64,000 nt of DNA from Pelagibacteraceae bacterium AG-337-I02 (lineage in GTDB: Bacteria > Pseudomonadota > Alphaproteobacteria > HIMB59 > GCA-002718135): positions 62,001 through 126,000 of the forward strand of contig QBZY01000002.1 in the NCBI GenBank assembly GCA_003282155.1. Direction: 5' to 3'. The position numbers and the translations under genes were made by a program. How positions within the stretch are numbered: the first letter of the stretch is position 1; every line of letters begins with the position of its first letter. A model generated the notes under the pieces. That model was not told the origin of the DNA. It saw only the letters and a program-made list of their open reading frames with translations, and ran no database searches. This document shows, piece after piece, positions 36,154-44,607 of the stretch.

Positions 36154-36993
36154 TTGGATAAATATAATTTACACGAAAAGATAATCTTATATTTAGGTAT
36201 ACTAGTTTTCATGACTTTTATACTTCTACCGTTTGTAGAAATGTTCTATGCATCTCTCCGTCCTTTAGATCATTTATTTCGATCACCATATCAATTTTAT
36301 TCTGATGATTTATCTTTTTGGGCATATAGAGAAATGTGGAAAACTGTTCCAATGTTGCCGCGATATATTTTTAATAGTTTTTTTCTTGCTAGTGTTACAT
36401 CTTTAATTACTTTGTTATTTGTTATTCCTGCCGCTTATTCTTATGCTCGTTTCAGATTTCCTTTTAAGAATTCATCTTTATATATTCTATTAGCAATAAA
36501 TATGTTTTCAGGTGCTGTACTTTTAATTCCATTATATAAAGTTTTAAGAACTTTTGGTCTTCTTAATACATACCAAGCAATGATTGTACCAGGTGTCGCC
36601 TTTTTAATACCTACAGCAATATGGTTATTAAAATCATACTTTGAAAAAATACCAATTGATTTAGAAGAAGCTGCTTTCGTTGATGGAGCTTCAAGGGTTC
36701 AAATTTTAAGACACATTATAGCTCCACTTAGTACCCCGGGATTAGTTGTTGTGGGCATATATGCATTTATAGGATCGTACGCTCAACAATTTTTATTTGC
36801 AATTACCTTTAATCAAAAAAAAGAATACATGCCTATACCATCAGGGCTCTATGAATTTATTGGTTATACAACTGTAAAGTGGAATGAAATGATGGCAGCA
36901 TCTTTAGTGGGAATAGCCCCTGTATTAATTATATTTCTTTTCTTACAGAAATATATTGTTGCAGGATTGACATCTGGTGCTGTTAAAAATTAG
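36154..36993 (+). CDS. CUT1 sugar ABC transporter permease, copy 2 (MalG-like)
   Basis: The intact tandem duplicate of the preceding permease, 279 residues, starting at TTG 36154 one base after the stop of copy 1. No strong Shine-Dalgarno precedes it, so it probably depends on coupling. The EAA loop is identical to copy 1. Both copies keep full length and all helices, so neither looks like a pseudogene. Two MalG partners for one MalF could form alternative transporters with different sugar range. A binding-protein gene follows after 76 bases. Confidence 0.93.
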   Translation: MDKYNLHEKIILYLGILVFMTFILLPFVEMFYASLRPLDHLFRSPYQFYSDDLSFWAYREMWKTVPMLPRYIFNSFFLASVTSLITLLFVIPAAYSYARFRFPFKNSSLYILLAINMFSGAVLLIPLYKVLRTFGLLNTYQAMIVPGVAFLIPTAIWLLKSYFEKIPIDLEEAAFVDGASRVQILRHIIAPLSTPGLVVVGIYAFIGSYAQQFLFAITFNQKKEYMPIPSGLYEFIGYTTVKWNEMMAASLVGIAPVLIIFLFLQKYIVAGLTSGAVKN

Positions 36994-37069
36994 AGAAATA
37001 CACAAAATCTAACTTGCTTCATAGAGCCAGTTAATGTTATCTCTTCCCTATAATTTAAATGGAGGAAAT

Positions 37070-38281
37070 ATGAATTTCAAAAAACTATCTTCATTTCTTA
37101 CAATTGCTATACTTTCACTAGTTGGTTTTAAAGCGTATGCAGCTGACGTACACGGAGTATTCTGTGGTAGTGAACTTCGACCTAATTATGTTGAAATAGC
37201 TGATAAGTATATGGAAGACAATCCTGGAGTTAACGTAACTTTAGAAGCTGTTCCTTGGGGAACATGTCAGGACAAAGTAATTAATCTTGCTATTGCAGGT
37301 GATCCTGTTGCTTTTTCATATGTTGGATCTAGAACACTAAAAGGTCTTGCAGAAAACGGACATATTTTAGAAACAAATATTCCTGCTTCACAAAAATCAA
37401 TGTACCAGCCTGGTATCTTAAATACAGTAACACACATGGGTAAAACTTGGGGTTTTCCTCACGCATTTTCAACTAAAGCACTTTTTATGAATTGTGGTCT
37501 TTTAGAAAAAGCAGGTGTTGCATGTGAGGGTCCTAATACTTGGGATGATTTATATTCAATGGCTGAAGCAGTAACAAATAATGTTGATGGAGTGTCAGGA
37601 ATTGGACTAGCTGGTAAAGATTTTGATAACACCATGCATCAATTCCTAAACTACTTATATAGTAATGGGGGACAAGTTATTGATCCAATGTCAAATGAAA
37701 TAACTTTGGATTCATCTAATACTGTTGAGACATTAGAATTTTATGGAAAGCTTGCGAACGTTTCTCAAGAAGGTCCTTTAGCTTGGGAAAGATCTCAGTT
37801 AACAGAACTATTTAATGATGAAAAAATTGCTATGTATATTAATGGACCTTGGGGTAGAGGTCAGCATAAGGAAGGTCTAGATGTTAAAACAGTAAGAATT
37901 CCGGCTGGACCACAAGGAAGTCAAGGTACTCTTTTAATCACTGATAGTGTTGCAGTTTTCTCAAACACAGGTGTTGAAAAAGAAGCAATGGAATTAGCTA
38001 GTATAATCACATCAGGTGACTCTCAATACAGTCTTGATACTGATTGGGGCCTAACACCAATTATGCAATATCCTCAAATTGGAAGTGAAGCTCCATACAA
38101 TGAAGATTATTGGATGATGTTTATTGATGCTATTGGCGATGGTGGACCAGAGCCACTATTTGTAGACTATAAAGCTTTTCAAACTGTTATGAACTCTATG
38201 ATCCAGGGTGCAATTCTTGGTGAAGGAGATGCTGCTGATTTAGTAGCTGAAGCAGCTGAAGAGTTAGAAGAATACAAATAA
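37070..38281 (+). CDS. CUT1 sugar ABC transporter, periplasmic binding protein
   Basis: A 403-residue extracellular solute-binding protein (family 1). The start is ATG 37070 with GGAGG 4 bases upstream. An earlier in-frame ATG at 37034 has no such signal and would spoil the signal peptide. Residues 1-24 form the signal peptide ending in AYA. The mature protein begins ADVHGVFCGSELRPNY and contains WGRGQHKEG and the usual CUT1 WGLTPIMQYP segment. It binds the sugar for the permeases just upstream, probably an amino-sugar oligosaccharide. A perfect 10-bp stem-loop follows the stop. Confidence 0.92.
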   Translation: MNFKKLSSFLTIAILSLVGFKAYAADVHGVFCGSELRPNYVEIADKYMEDNPGVNVTLEAVPWGTCQDKVINLAIAGDPVAFSYVGSRTLKGLAENGHILETNIPASQKSMYQPGILNTVTHMGKTWGFPHAFSTKALFMNCGLLEKAGVACEGPNTWDDLYSMAEAVTNNVDGVSGIGLAGKDFDNTMHQFLNYLYSNGGQVIDPMSNEITLDSSNTVETLEFYGKLANVSQEGPLAWERSQLTELFNDEKIAMYINGPWGRGQHKEGLDVKTVRIPAGPQGSQGTLLITDSVAVFSNTGVEKEAMELASIITSGDSQYSLDTDWGLTPIMQYPQIGSEAPYNEDYWMMFIDAIGDGGPEPLFVDYKAFQTVMNSMIQGAILGEGDAADLVAEAAEELEEYK

Positions 38282-38293
38282 TCACATTATTTT

Positions 38294-38316
38294 GCTAGGG
38301 CAATATTTGCCCTAGC
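38294..38316 (+). promoter_or_regulatory. Strong stem-loop after the sugar-binding-protein gene
   Basis: GCTAGGGCAA (38294-38303) pairs perfectly with TTGCCCTAGC (38307-38316), leaving a 3-base loop. No T-run follows, so it is more likely an mRNA-stabilising or processing element, like those after malE-type genes, than a terminator. It lies 13 bases after the binding-protein stop and 19 bases before the next gene. Confidence 0.8.
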
Positions 38317-38334
38317 ATCTAATATAAAATCCAA

Positions 38335-39063
38335 ATGAGTAAATTAACAAGATCTTATTCTTCAAAAATTACTTCAATTTTAAAGAAAATTTTAAAAGAA
38401 GAAGAAAAAAAATTCTTAAAGTGTGCCAAGTTAATTAGCAAATCATATAAAAAAGGTGGGCAGTTATATATCTTTGGAACTGGACATTCTAGATTGCTAG
38501 GAGAAGAGTCATTTCACAGAGCAGGAGGTTTTGCCGCTGCTTGTCCAATAAGAGATGATGATCTCAGTTTTAAAAAAGGAGCAAGAAAAGCTACTGCTTT
38601 AGAAAGAACTCCAAACATTGCAAAAAAAGCTCTAGCTAAATATGAAATTACCAGCAAAGATATTTTAATGATTGTATCTAATTCAGGTGTCAATCACGCA
38701 CCAGTTGAAGCAGCTTTGATTGCTAAGAAAAAGAAAATAAAAACTATTTCACTAACATCTGTTGAATACTCAAAACAAGCTCCTCTATCTAAATTGAATA
38801 AAAGATTATTTGAAATAACGGATATATTCATTGATAATAAGATACAGCCAGGTGATGCAATTATAAATATTAAAGATAAAATGGTTGGGCCAGCTTCAAC
38901 AATTACAGGATCTTTTATTTTAAATTCAATTTTAATTGAAGTTGCAAATATCTTAAAAAATGAAAAATTGTTTCCATTCTACATCAGCGTAAATATGCCA
39001 AATGCTAAAAAAAATAATGATAAATTAGAGAAAAAATTTAGTAAAATTAATCCCCATTTATAA
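38335..39063 (+). CDS. SIS-domain sugar-phosphate isomerase-like protein
   Basis: A 242-residue single SIS-domain (SIS_2 type) protein. The phosphosugar-binding parts are YIFGTGHSRLLGEESFHRAGG near the N-terminus and IVSNSGVNHAPVEAAL in the middle. Proteins like this bind phosphorylated sugars and act as isomerases, etherases or regulators. It is next to nagA, so an amino-sugar phosphate is the likely ligand. It differs from the two-SIS-domain protein encoded after nagA. The C-terminal 20 residues are lysine-rich. Cytoplasmic. Confidence 0.88.
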   Translation: MSKLTRSYSSKITSILKKILKEEEKKFLKCAKLISKSYKKGGQLYIFGTGHSRLLGEESFHRAGGFAAACPIRDDDLSFKKGARKATALERTPNIAKKALAKYEITSKDILMIVSNSGVNHAPVEAALIAKKKKIKTISLTSVEYSKQAPLSKLNKRLFEITDIFIDNKIQPGDAIINIKDKMVGPASTITGSFILNSILIEVANILKNEKLFPFYISVNMPNAKKNNDKLEKKFSKINPHL

Positions 39064-39117
39064 GATTTTTAATTTTTTTAAAAATTAACAAATTACTATA
39101 TAAGATATTAAATTTAG

Positions 39118-40209
39118 ATGACTGATCAAAATAAAGTTAGTGGGAAAATTATCAATTACAATTCTTCCTATATTGGTGATGTATATTTCAGTGAAAAAAT
39201 TAGTGAGTTAAAAATCAAGGACTCTGATGATTATAATAATATTATAATTCCTGGTTTTATTGATCTCCATTGTCATGGTGGTAATGGTTTTGATGTAATG
39301 GAGGGCTCACTATCAATCATAGAAATGTCAAAGTATCATTTACGACATGGAACAACTTCAATTATGCCTACTACTTGGACTAATACCCTTGAAAATACTA
39401 TTTCAGCACTAAAAGGATTTAATGAAATAAAGAATGATAATCAAAATATTCTTGGTATCCATTTGGAAGGACCTTTTATTAATCCTAATAAACTTGGTGC
39501 CCAACCAAATTTAACTGAGAAACCATCTTTAGATTTTATAAAAAAAATTCGTGAAATCTCCGATGTAAAAATCATCACTTTAGCTCCAGAAATTGTTGGA
39601 ATGCAAGAATTTATACATCATTTAGTGGAGCTAAATATTAAGGTTCAATTTGGTCACACTTTGGCAGATTTCGATTGCTGTGAAAAAATTATGAAAGATC
39701 ATGAAATTGGTTTTACACATTTGTATAATGCTATGTCTGGTAATGATCATAGATTCCCAGGAGTTTTATCAGCTGCTCTTTCAAAAGGAAAATATGCTGA
39801 AATAATTTGTGATAAAATACATGTTAGTAAAGAAGCAATCAAAATTGCAAAAAAATGTATTACTGGGCTATATGCAATAACAGATTCTATTAACGCTAGT
39901 GGACTGAACGATGGTGAATATTTTTTTGCAAAAAATAATATAAAAAAAGAAAATCATTCAGTAAAAATTAAGTCCGATGGTACTTTAGCAGGAAGTATTG
40001 TTACTATGGATCAAACTTTTAAAAATTTAATATCAATGGACTTTTCATTAGAAGAAGCAGTTGCTTTAACTAGTTATAACGCTTCTAAATATTTGAATCT
40101 AGATAATGTTGGTATAATTCAAAAAAATTTTTTAAGTAATTTTCTTATTTTAGATAAAGAATTTAATCTTAAAGAAGTTTATTTAAGAGGAAAAAAAATT
40201 AATGTCTAG
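39118..40209 (+). CDS. nagA: N-acetylglucosamine-6-phosphate deacetylase
   Basis: A 363-residue amidohydrolase that removes acetate from GlcNAc-6-phosphate, or GalNAc-6-phosphate in AgaA-type members. The metal motif H-x-H is in IDLHCHGGNGFD (His51, His53). The ligand Glu is in GIHLEGPFINP, further His residues are in FGHTLADFD and THLYNAMSG, and the catalytic Asp is in AITDSINASG. It overlaps the next SIS gene by 8 bases. With that deaminase-like gene it forms the core of amino-sugar breakdown. No GlcNAc kinase is visible nearby, so the 6-phosphate must be made by a gene elsewhere. Confidence 0.94.
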   Translation: MTDQNKVSGKIINYNSSYIGDVYFSEKISELKIKDSDDYNNIIIPGFIDLHCHGGNGFDVMEGSLSIIEMSKYHLRHGTTSIMPTTWTNTLENTISALKGFNEIKNDNQNILGIHLEGPFINPNKLGAQPNLTEKPSLDFIKKIREISDVKIITLAPEIVGMQEFIHHLVELNIKVQFGHTLADFDCCEKIMKDHEIGFTHLYNAMSGNDHRFPGVLSAALSKGKYAEIICDKIHVSKEAIKIAKKCITGLYAITDSINASGLNDGEYFFAKNNIKKENHSVKIKSDGTLAGSIVTMDQTFKNLISMDFSLEEAVALTSYNASKYLNLDNVGIIQKNFLSNFLILDKEFNLKEVYLRGKKINV

Positions 40210-41224
40210 TTCTCAAGTTTTATTCGAAGCACTTTCAATTCCAAATAAAATCAATCATTTTAGCTTGAATGATAAAAATAATTACCAGGAAATATCAAAT
40301 TTAATATCAGAAAAAAAAATTGATTATGTTGTTACTGTGGCAAGAGGTACTTCAGATTGTGCAGCTCTTTATTTGTCTTATATGTTTGCAAAATATCTTG
40401 GTTTGCCAACATACAGCATGCCTCCATCTATAATAACTTTAGAAAAATCAAAATTTGATTTTTCTAGAGCATTAGTTTTTATTATTTCTCAATCTGGAAA
40501 AAGTGAAGATTTAGTTGAATGTCATAACATGGTACAAAAAATGGGAGCAAAGACAATATTAATAAGTAATAATTTAAGTAGCCCCATAATAAAAACATCC
40601 AATTATTTTTTTGATATAAATGCAGGAGAAGAAAAAAGTGTTGCAGCAACAAAAACTTTTGTTTTATCTTTATTGATAATCTTAAAGCTCGTTTTTAACA
40701 CTCTTAATAAAAAAGATATTAATAAACATATTGAAATGTTAAGTGATCATTTAATTTTAGATAATCAAAATCAATGGGATCCAAATATATTAGATAAAAC
40801 CATAAGTAATGGATATATAATTAGTAGGGGCGTTGGATACGCAATTTCTAATGAAATATCTTTAAAGTTTAAAGAGTTATGTCAAGAAATGATAGAGCCT
40901 TTCAGTAGTGCTGAGGTAATGCATGGACCAAAAAGCTTGATAGAAAACTCATTTAAGTTATTTACTATATCACTTAGAGATAAGAGTGGGATGATAGTAG
41001 CAAAAGATTCTAGTCAAATTATTTCACTAACTAATCTTCACTATGAAATTACCTATGATGAAAACTCAAATACAAAATTAAGATATGACACTAGTGAAAT
41101 AATAGAGTTAGATCCAATTATAGTACTATCAAAATTTTATCCATGGATAGTCAATTACTCTTTTGAAAAGGGATTAGATCCAGACAATCCTAGATATTTA
41201 ACTAAAGTAACAAAAACATTCTAA
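40202..41224 (+). CDS. Two-SIS-domain amino-sugar phosphate deaminase (NagB-II/AgaS-like)
   Basis: A 340-residue protein with tandem SIS domains, like the isomerase half of GlmS. Domain 1 has VARGTSDCAALYLSYMFAK and FIISQSGKSEDLV. Domain 2 has ISRGVGYAISNEISLKFKEL with EPFSSAEVMHGPKS, the usual catalytic-loop segment. It probably deaminates and isomerises glucosamine-6-phosphate or galactosamine-6-phosphate to a ketose phosphate plus ammonia. Overlapping nagA by 8 bases and lacking the GlmS glutaminase domain both favour the catabolic role. Confidence 0.9.
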   Translation: MSSSQVLFEALSIPNKINHFSLNDKNNYQEISNLISEKKIDYVVTVARGTSDCAALYLSYMFAKYLGLPTYSMPPSIITLEKSKFDFSRALVFIISQSGKSEDLVECHNMVQKMGAKTILISNNLSSPIIKTSNYFFDINAGEEKSVAATKTFVLSLLIILKLVFNTLNKKDINKHIEMLSDHLILDNQNQWDPNILDKTISNGYIISRGVGYAISNEISLKFKELCQEMIEPFSSAEVMHGPKSLIENSFKLFTISLRDKSGMIVAKDSSQIISLTNLHYEITYDENSNTKLRYDTSEIIELDPIIVLSKFYPWIVNYSFEKGLDPDNPRYLTKVTKTF

Positions 41225-41225
41225 T

Positions 41226-42839
41226 TTGAATAATATTGATATAGCAATTATTGGTGCAGGTTCTGCGGGAAGTATAATAGCAAATAAACTTCTGAGAGAA
41301 ACCAATTTCAATATAGCGCTAATTGAGGCTGGGCCTAATGATAACAATCCAATTATTGATGTTCCTCTTGGTTATGGAATGACATTTTATAATAAAAAAA
41401 TTAATTGGAACTTCTATTCAGAAAAACAAGATAATTTATTTAATAGGCAAATATATTATCCAAGAGGTAAAGTTTTAGGTGGTTCTGGTTCGATAAATGC
41501 AATGGTCTATGCAAGAGGATTAGAAACAGACTATGAGAATTGGGGGAGCAAGAAGGAATGGAGTTTTGAAAATATAAAAAAAATATATAGTTCTATGGAG
41601 CAACAAATAAATGATGATAAAGAATTTCTCACAAAAGAGAAGATCCCAGTAAATAATGTAAGTAAGCATCATCATCCAATTTTAGAATATTTTTTTAATG
41701 CTAGTCATGAAATTGGTATTAAAAAAAATACAAATTTAACTACATCAATTGAAAATCAAGTAGGTCATTATAATATTAATACTTACAACGGTACTAGACA
41801 TTCATCATCAAAAGTATTTTTAAAGCCTGTGTTAAAAAACTCTAGACTAACTATATTAGACAATACTCAAGTTAAAAATCTGATAATTAAAGATAAAAAA
41901 ATTACTGGTATTAAAATTCAAAATAAATCAATAGAACAAATAATACACCTATCTCATGGAGCAATTTTATGTTCTGGCTCTATAATGACGCCTTACTTAT
42001 TAATGCATTCTGGTATTGGTGACAAAGAACATTTAAAACAATTTGATAAAGAAATAATAATTGATAATTCTAATGTTGGAAGAAATCTTCAGGATCATCT
42101 TGGGTTAGATTATTTATTTAAAACTAATCATCATTCACTAAATAAATCGTTAGGAACTTGGTCAGGCAGAATTACTTCTGTATTAAGATATATTTATAAT
42201 AGGAAAGGACCATTATCTCTAAGTATTAATCAGTCTGGGGGATATGTAAATTGGAATTCAAAACATAATTATCCCAACTTACAGATATATTTTAATCCGT
42301 TAACTTATTCAATTACTCATAAAAATAAGAGACCTCTTCTAAAAACTGACAAATTTAATGGCTTTATTATTGGTTATAATTCTTGTCGACCGAAAAGTTT
42401 GGGTAGAGTTACATTGAACTCACCTAATTTTGATGAAGCCCCACTGATTGATCCAAATTTTCTATCACATGAAGAAGATATATATGATGTTAAATGTGCA
42501 ATTAATTTTTCTAAAGTTTTGGCGAATACAAATAGTATAAAAAAAATAAGAAATGAAAGTGTTACGCATAATCTTTTAAATGCTACTGAAGAAGAAATGA
42601 TTGGTCACTTTAAATCTAATGCAGTTTCTATCTACCACCCTTGTGGTACTTGTAAAATGCATGAAGATCCTAAAAAGGGAGTTGTCTCTGAAAGATTAAA
42701 AGTTCATGGTATGGAGAATCTTTGGATTGCTGATGCATCGGTATTTCCAAATATTACTTCTGGTAATATTAATGCCCCCGTAATGATGCTTGCTAATCTT
42801 GGAAGTAAATTTATTATTGAAGATTTAAAAAAGATTTAA
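41226..42839 (+). CDS. GMC-family FAD oxidoreductase
   Basis: A 537-residue glucose-methanol-choline oxidoreductase. The FAD motif GAGSAGSIIA is near residue 10, followed by VLGGSGSINAMVYARG. The catalytic His is in YHPCGTCKMHEDP and the Asn is in TSGNINAPVMM. It starts at TTG 41226, 1 base after the SIS gene stop. It resembles choline dehydrogenase, but in an amino-sugar and sugar-acid operon it more likely oxidises a sugar alcohol or sugar. The electron acceptor is unknown. The next gene is a sugar-acid dehydratase-like enolase. Confidence 0.9.
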   Translation: MNNIDIAIIGAGSAGSIIANKLLRETNFNIALIEAGPNDNNPIIDVPLGYGMTFYNKKINWNFYSEKQDNLFNRQIYYPRGKVLGGSGSINAMVYARGLETDYENWGSKKEWSFENIKKIYSSMEQQINDDKEFLTKEKIPVNNVSKHHHPILEYFFNASHEIGIKKNTNLTTSIENQVGHYNINTYNGTRHSSSKVFLKPVLKNSRLTILDNTQVKNLIIKDKKITGIKIQNKSIEQIIHLSHGAILCSGSIMTPYLLMHSGIGDKEHLKQFDKEIIIDNSNVGRNLQDHLGLDYLFKTNHHSLNKSLGTWSGRITSVLRYIYNRKGPLSLSINQSGGYVNWNSKHNYPNLQIYFNPLTYSITHKNKRPLLKTDKFNGFIIGYNSCRPKSLGRVTLNSPNFDEAPLIDPNFLSHEEDIYDVKCAINFSKVLANTNSIKKIRNESVTHNLLNATEEEMIGHFKSNAVSIYHPCGTCKMHEDPKKGVVSERLKVHGMENLWIADASVFPNITSGNINAPVMMLANLGSKFIIEDLKKI

Positions 42840-42842
42840 TTT

Positions 42843-43943
42843 ATGAAAATAATAAAACTTGAAACATTCACAAAACCATATGTAAGTTTTGTTAAAATAA
42901 CAGTTGAGGATGGCTCAATTGGTTATGGTCAAATGTCAACTTATCATGCAGATATCACAGCTCAAATTTTTCATAAACAAGTAGCGCCTTGGGTTTTAGG
43001 AAAAGAATATTTTGATTTTGATGATTTAGAAGATTTTATTTTTGAAAGGGAACATAAATTTCCAGGATCATATCTTTTACGTGCAATTGCAGGTTTAGAT
43101 ACGGCATTGTGGGATTTGAAAGGTAAAATCGAAGGCAAGCCTGTAGTTTCATTGATAGGAGGATCTCCAGGAAATTTAAGAATTTATGGCTCATCAATGA
43201 AAAGAGATATTACACCAAATGATGAAGCAAATAGATTTAAAAAACTCTTTGATGAAAAGGGTGTCGATGCTTTTAAATTTAGAGTTGGTTCTGAATGTGG
43301 AAGGGGAGTTGATGAATGGCAAGGAAGAACGTCTAGTATAGTCAAAACAATAAATTCGACTTTAGATCAAAGTGTAATTAAAATGGTTGACGCAAACAGT
43401 TGTTATAGCTCTATTCAAGCAATAGAAATTGGGAAACTTTTAGAAGATAATGATGTTACTCATTTTGAAGAACCTTGTCCTTACTGGAAACCAGAAGAAA
43501 CCAAAAAAGTTACTGATAGTTTGAAGATAGACGTAACTGGTGGTGAGCAAGATTGTGATCTGAGAATTTGGAGAGATATGGTTAACAGAAAAATTGTAAA
43601 TATTTTTCAACCTGATGTTATGTATATGGGAGGATTAACAAAAGCTTTGAAGGTTGCTAAAATTATTGAAAAGGGTGGTTTTAAGTGTACTCCACATACA
43701 GCTAATTTATCTTTAGTAACAATTTGCACAATGCATTTTTTAAAAGCAATAAACAACTCAGGACCCTATCTTGAATTTTCTATTGAGGGTAAAGATTATT
43801 ATCCTTGGCAACAGAATTTATTTTTAGGTGATCCTTTTAAAATATCTAACGGAATGGTTAAAATTGAAGATACTCCTGGCTGGGGTATCGAGATTAATCC
43901 TGATTGGTTAGAGAAATCAGAATATAAAAAGACGGAAATATAA
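42843..43943 (+). CDS. Enolase-superfamily sugar-acid dehydratase-like (MR/MLE)
   Basis: A 366-residue mandelate racemase/muconate lactonizing family enzyme. The metal-binding acids are in MVDANSCYS, HFEEPCPYW and TGGEQDCD. The Lys-containing DAFKFRVGSE lies on the other face and the His is in KCTPHTAN. This set fits the acid-sugar dehydratase or racemase subgroup. With the GMC oxidoreductase 3 bases upstream, it suggests oxidation of a sugar to an aldonate followed by dehydration. Cytoplasmic. The substrate is not predictable. Confidence 0.9.
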   Translation: MKIIKLETFTKPYVSFVKITVEDGSIGYGQMSTYHADITAQIFHKQVAPWVLGKEYFDFDDLEDFIFEREHKFPGSYLLRAIAGLDTALWDLKGKIEGKPVVSLIGGSPGNLRIYGSSMKRDITPNDEANRFKKLFDEKGVDAFKFRVGSECGRGVDEWQGRTSSIVKTINSTLDQSVIKMVDANSCYSSIQAIEIGKLLEDNDVTHFEEPCPYWKPEETKKVTDSLKIDVTGGEQDCDLRIWRDMVNRKIVNIFQPDVMYMGGLTKALKVAKIIEKGGFKCTPHTANLSLVTICTMHFLKAINNSGPYLEFSIEGKDYYPWQQNLFLGDPFKISNGMVKIEDTPGWGIEINPDWLEKSEYKKTEI

Positions 43944-43947
43944 AATA

Positions 43948-44607
43948 ATGATTAAAAACATAATTTTTGATTTTGATGGAGTACTAGTTGATAGTGAAGT
44001 GTTAGCTTCTAAGGCATTTTCAAAATATTTTAGTAAATTTGATCAATCAATTAAAGAGGAGCAATTTTATAAATATGCTGGAAAAAAAACAGTTGAAGTA
44101 ATAGATTTATTATCTGCTAAATATAAGATTGAAAATAAAGAAAAATTTACAAACGAAATATTCGATATTGTTTCAGAAGTTTATTCTAAGGATTTAACAC
44201 TAGTTGATGGAGCAAAAGATTATATTAGTAAATCAGAAAGAAATCATTTCATTGGATCTAATAGTAACAAGGATAGAATTCTGGATGGTTTAAAGCTTGT
44301 TGATTTAGATGAATTTTTTTTAAGTGATCAGGTTTACTCATTTGATATGGTTAAAAGACCAAAACCTGATCCAGATATATATTTGAAGGTTGTAAATGAT
44401 AATTCACTTAATATTGAAGAAACAGTCATTATTGAAGATAGTGGAGTAGGAGTTAAAGCAGCTACTGCAGCAGGAGTCAGGGTATTAGGTCTTACTGCAG
44501 GAAAACATTGGCTTTCAAATAGAGATACAAATGAATTATTTGACAATGGTGCTTTGAATGTATTTAGTGATTATAAAAGTCTAGGTAAGGCAATAGAGGA
44601 GCTTTAA
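43948..44607 (+). CDS. HAD-family hydrolase (beta-phosphoglucomutase/phosphatase type)
   Basis: A 219-residue HAD protein. Motif I is FDFDGVLVDSE with both aspartates, motif II is FIGSNSNKDRI, motif III is the Lys in VKRPKPDPDIY and motif IV is IIEDSGVGVKAA. The alpha-helical cap is of the C1 type. It probably dephosphorylates a sugar phosphate or moves its phosphate. It is in the amino-sugar operon, 4 bases after the enolase gene and directly abutting the methyltransferase gene. Confidence 0.9.
   Translation: MIKNIIFDFDGVLVDSEVLASKAFSKYFSKFDQSIKEEQFYKYAGKKTVEVIDLLSAKYKIENKEKFTNEIFDIVSEVYSKDLTLVDGAKDYISKSERNHFIGSNSNKDRILDGLKLVDLDEFFLSDQVYSFDMVKRPKPDPDIYLKVVNDNSLNIEETVIIEDSGVGVKAATAAGVRVLGLTAGKHWLSNRDTNELFDNGALNVFSDYKSLGKAIEEL

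Larger units (their letters stand above)
35313..36993 (+). repeat. Tandem gene duplication with mosaic identity
   Basis: Two 840-base units lie head to tail with an offset of 841 bases. Identical blocks of about 50 to 110 bases (for example the one starting at ATGTTCTATGCATC in both, and one around GTACCAGGTGTCGCC) alternate with blocks carrying many synonymous changes. This suggests an older duplication partly homogenised by gene conversion. Confidence 0.9.

Noticed and set aside
34421-36993. Copy 2 of the MalG-type permease as a pseudogene or assembly echo
   Set aside because: It is full length with all helices and the EAA loop intact, and it carries many synonymous differences from copy 1, which an assembly duplicate would not have.
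37049-37054. TATAAT just upstream of the sugar-binding-protein gene as a promoter
   Set aside because: It lies only 16 bases before the ATG, with the Shine-Dalgarno between, and no -35 is found at the right distance. The transcript would start at or after the ribosome site.
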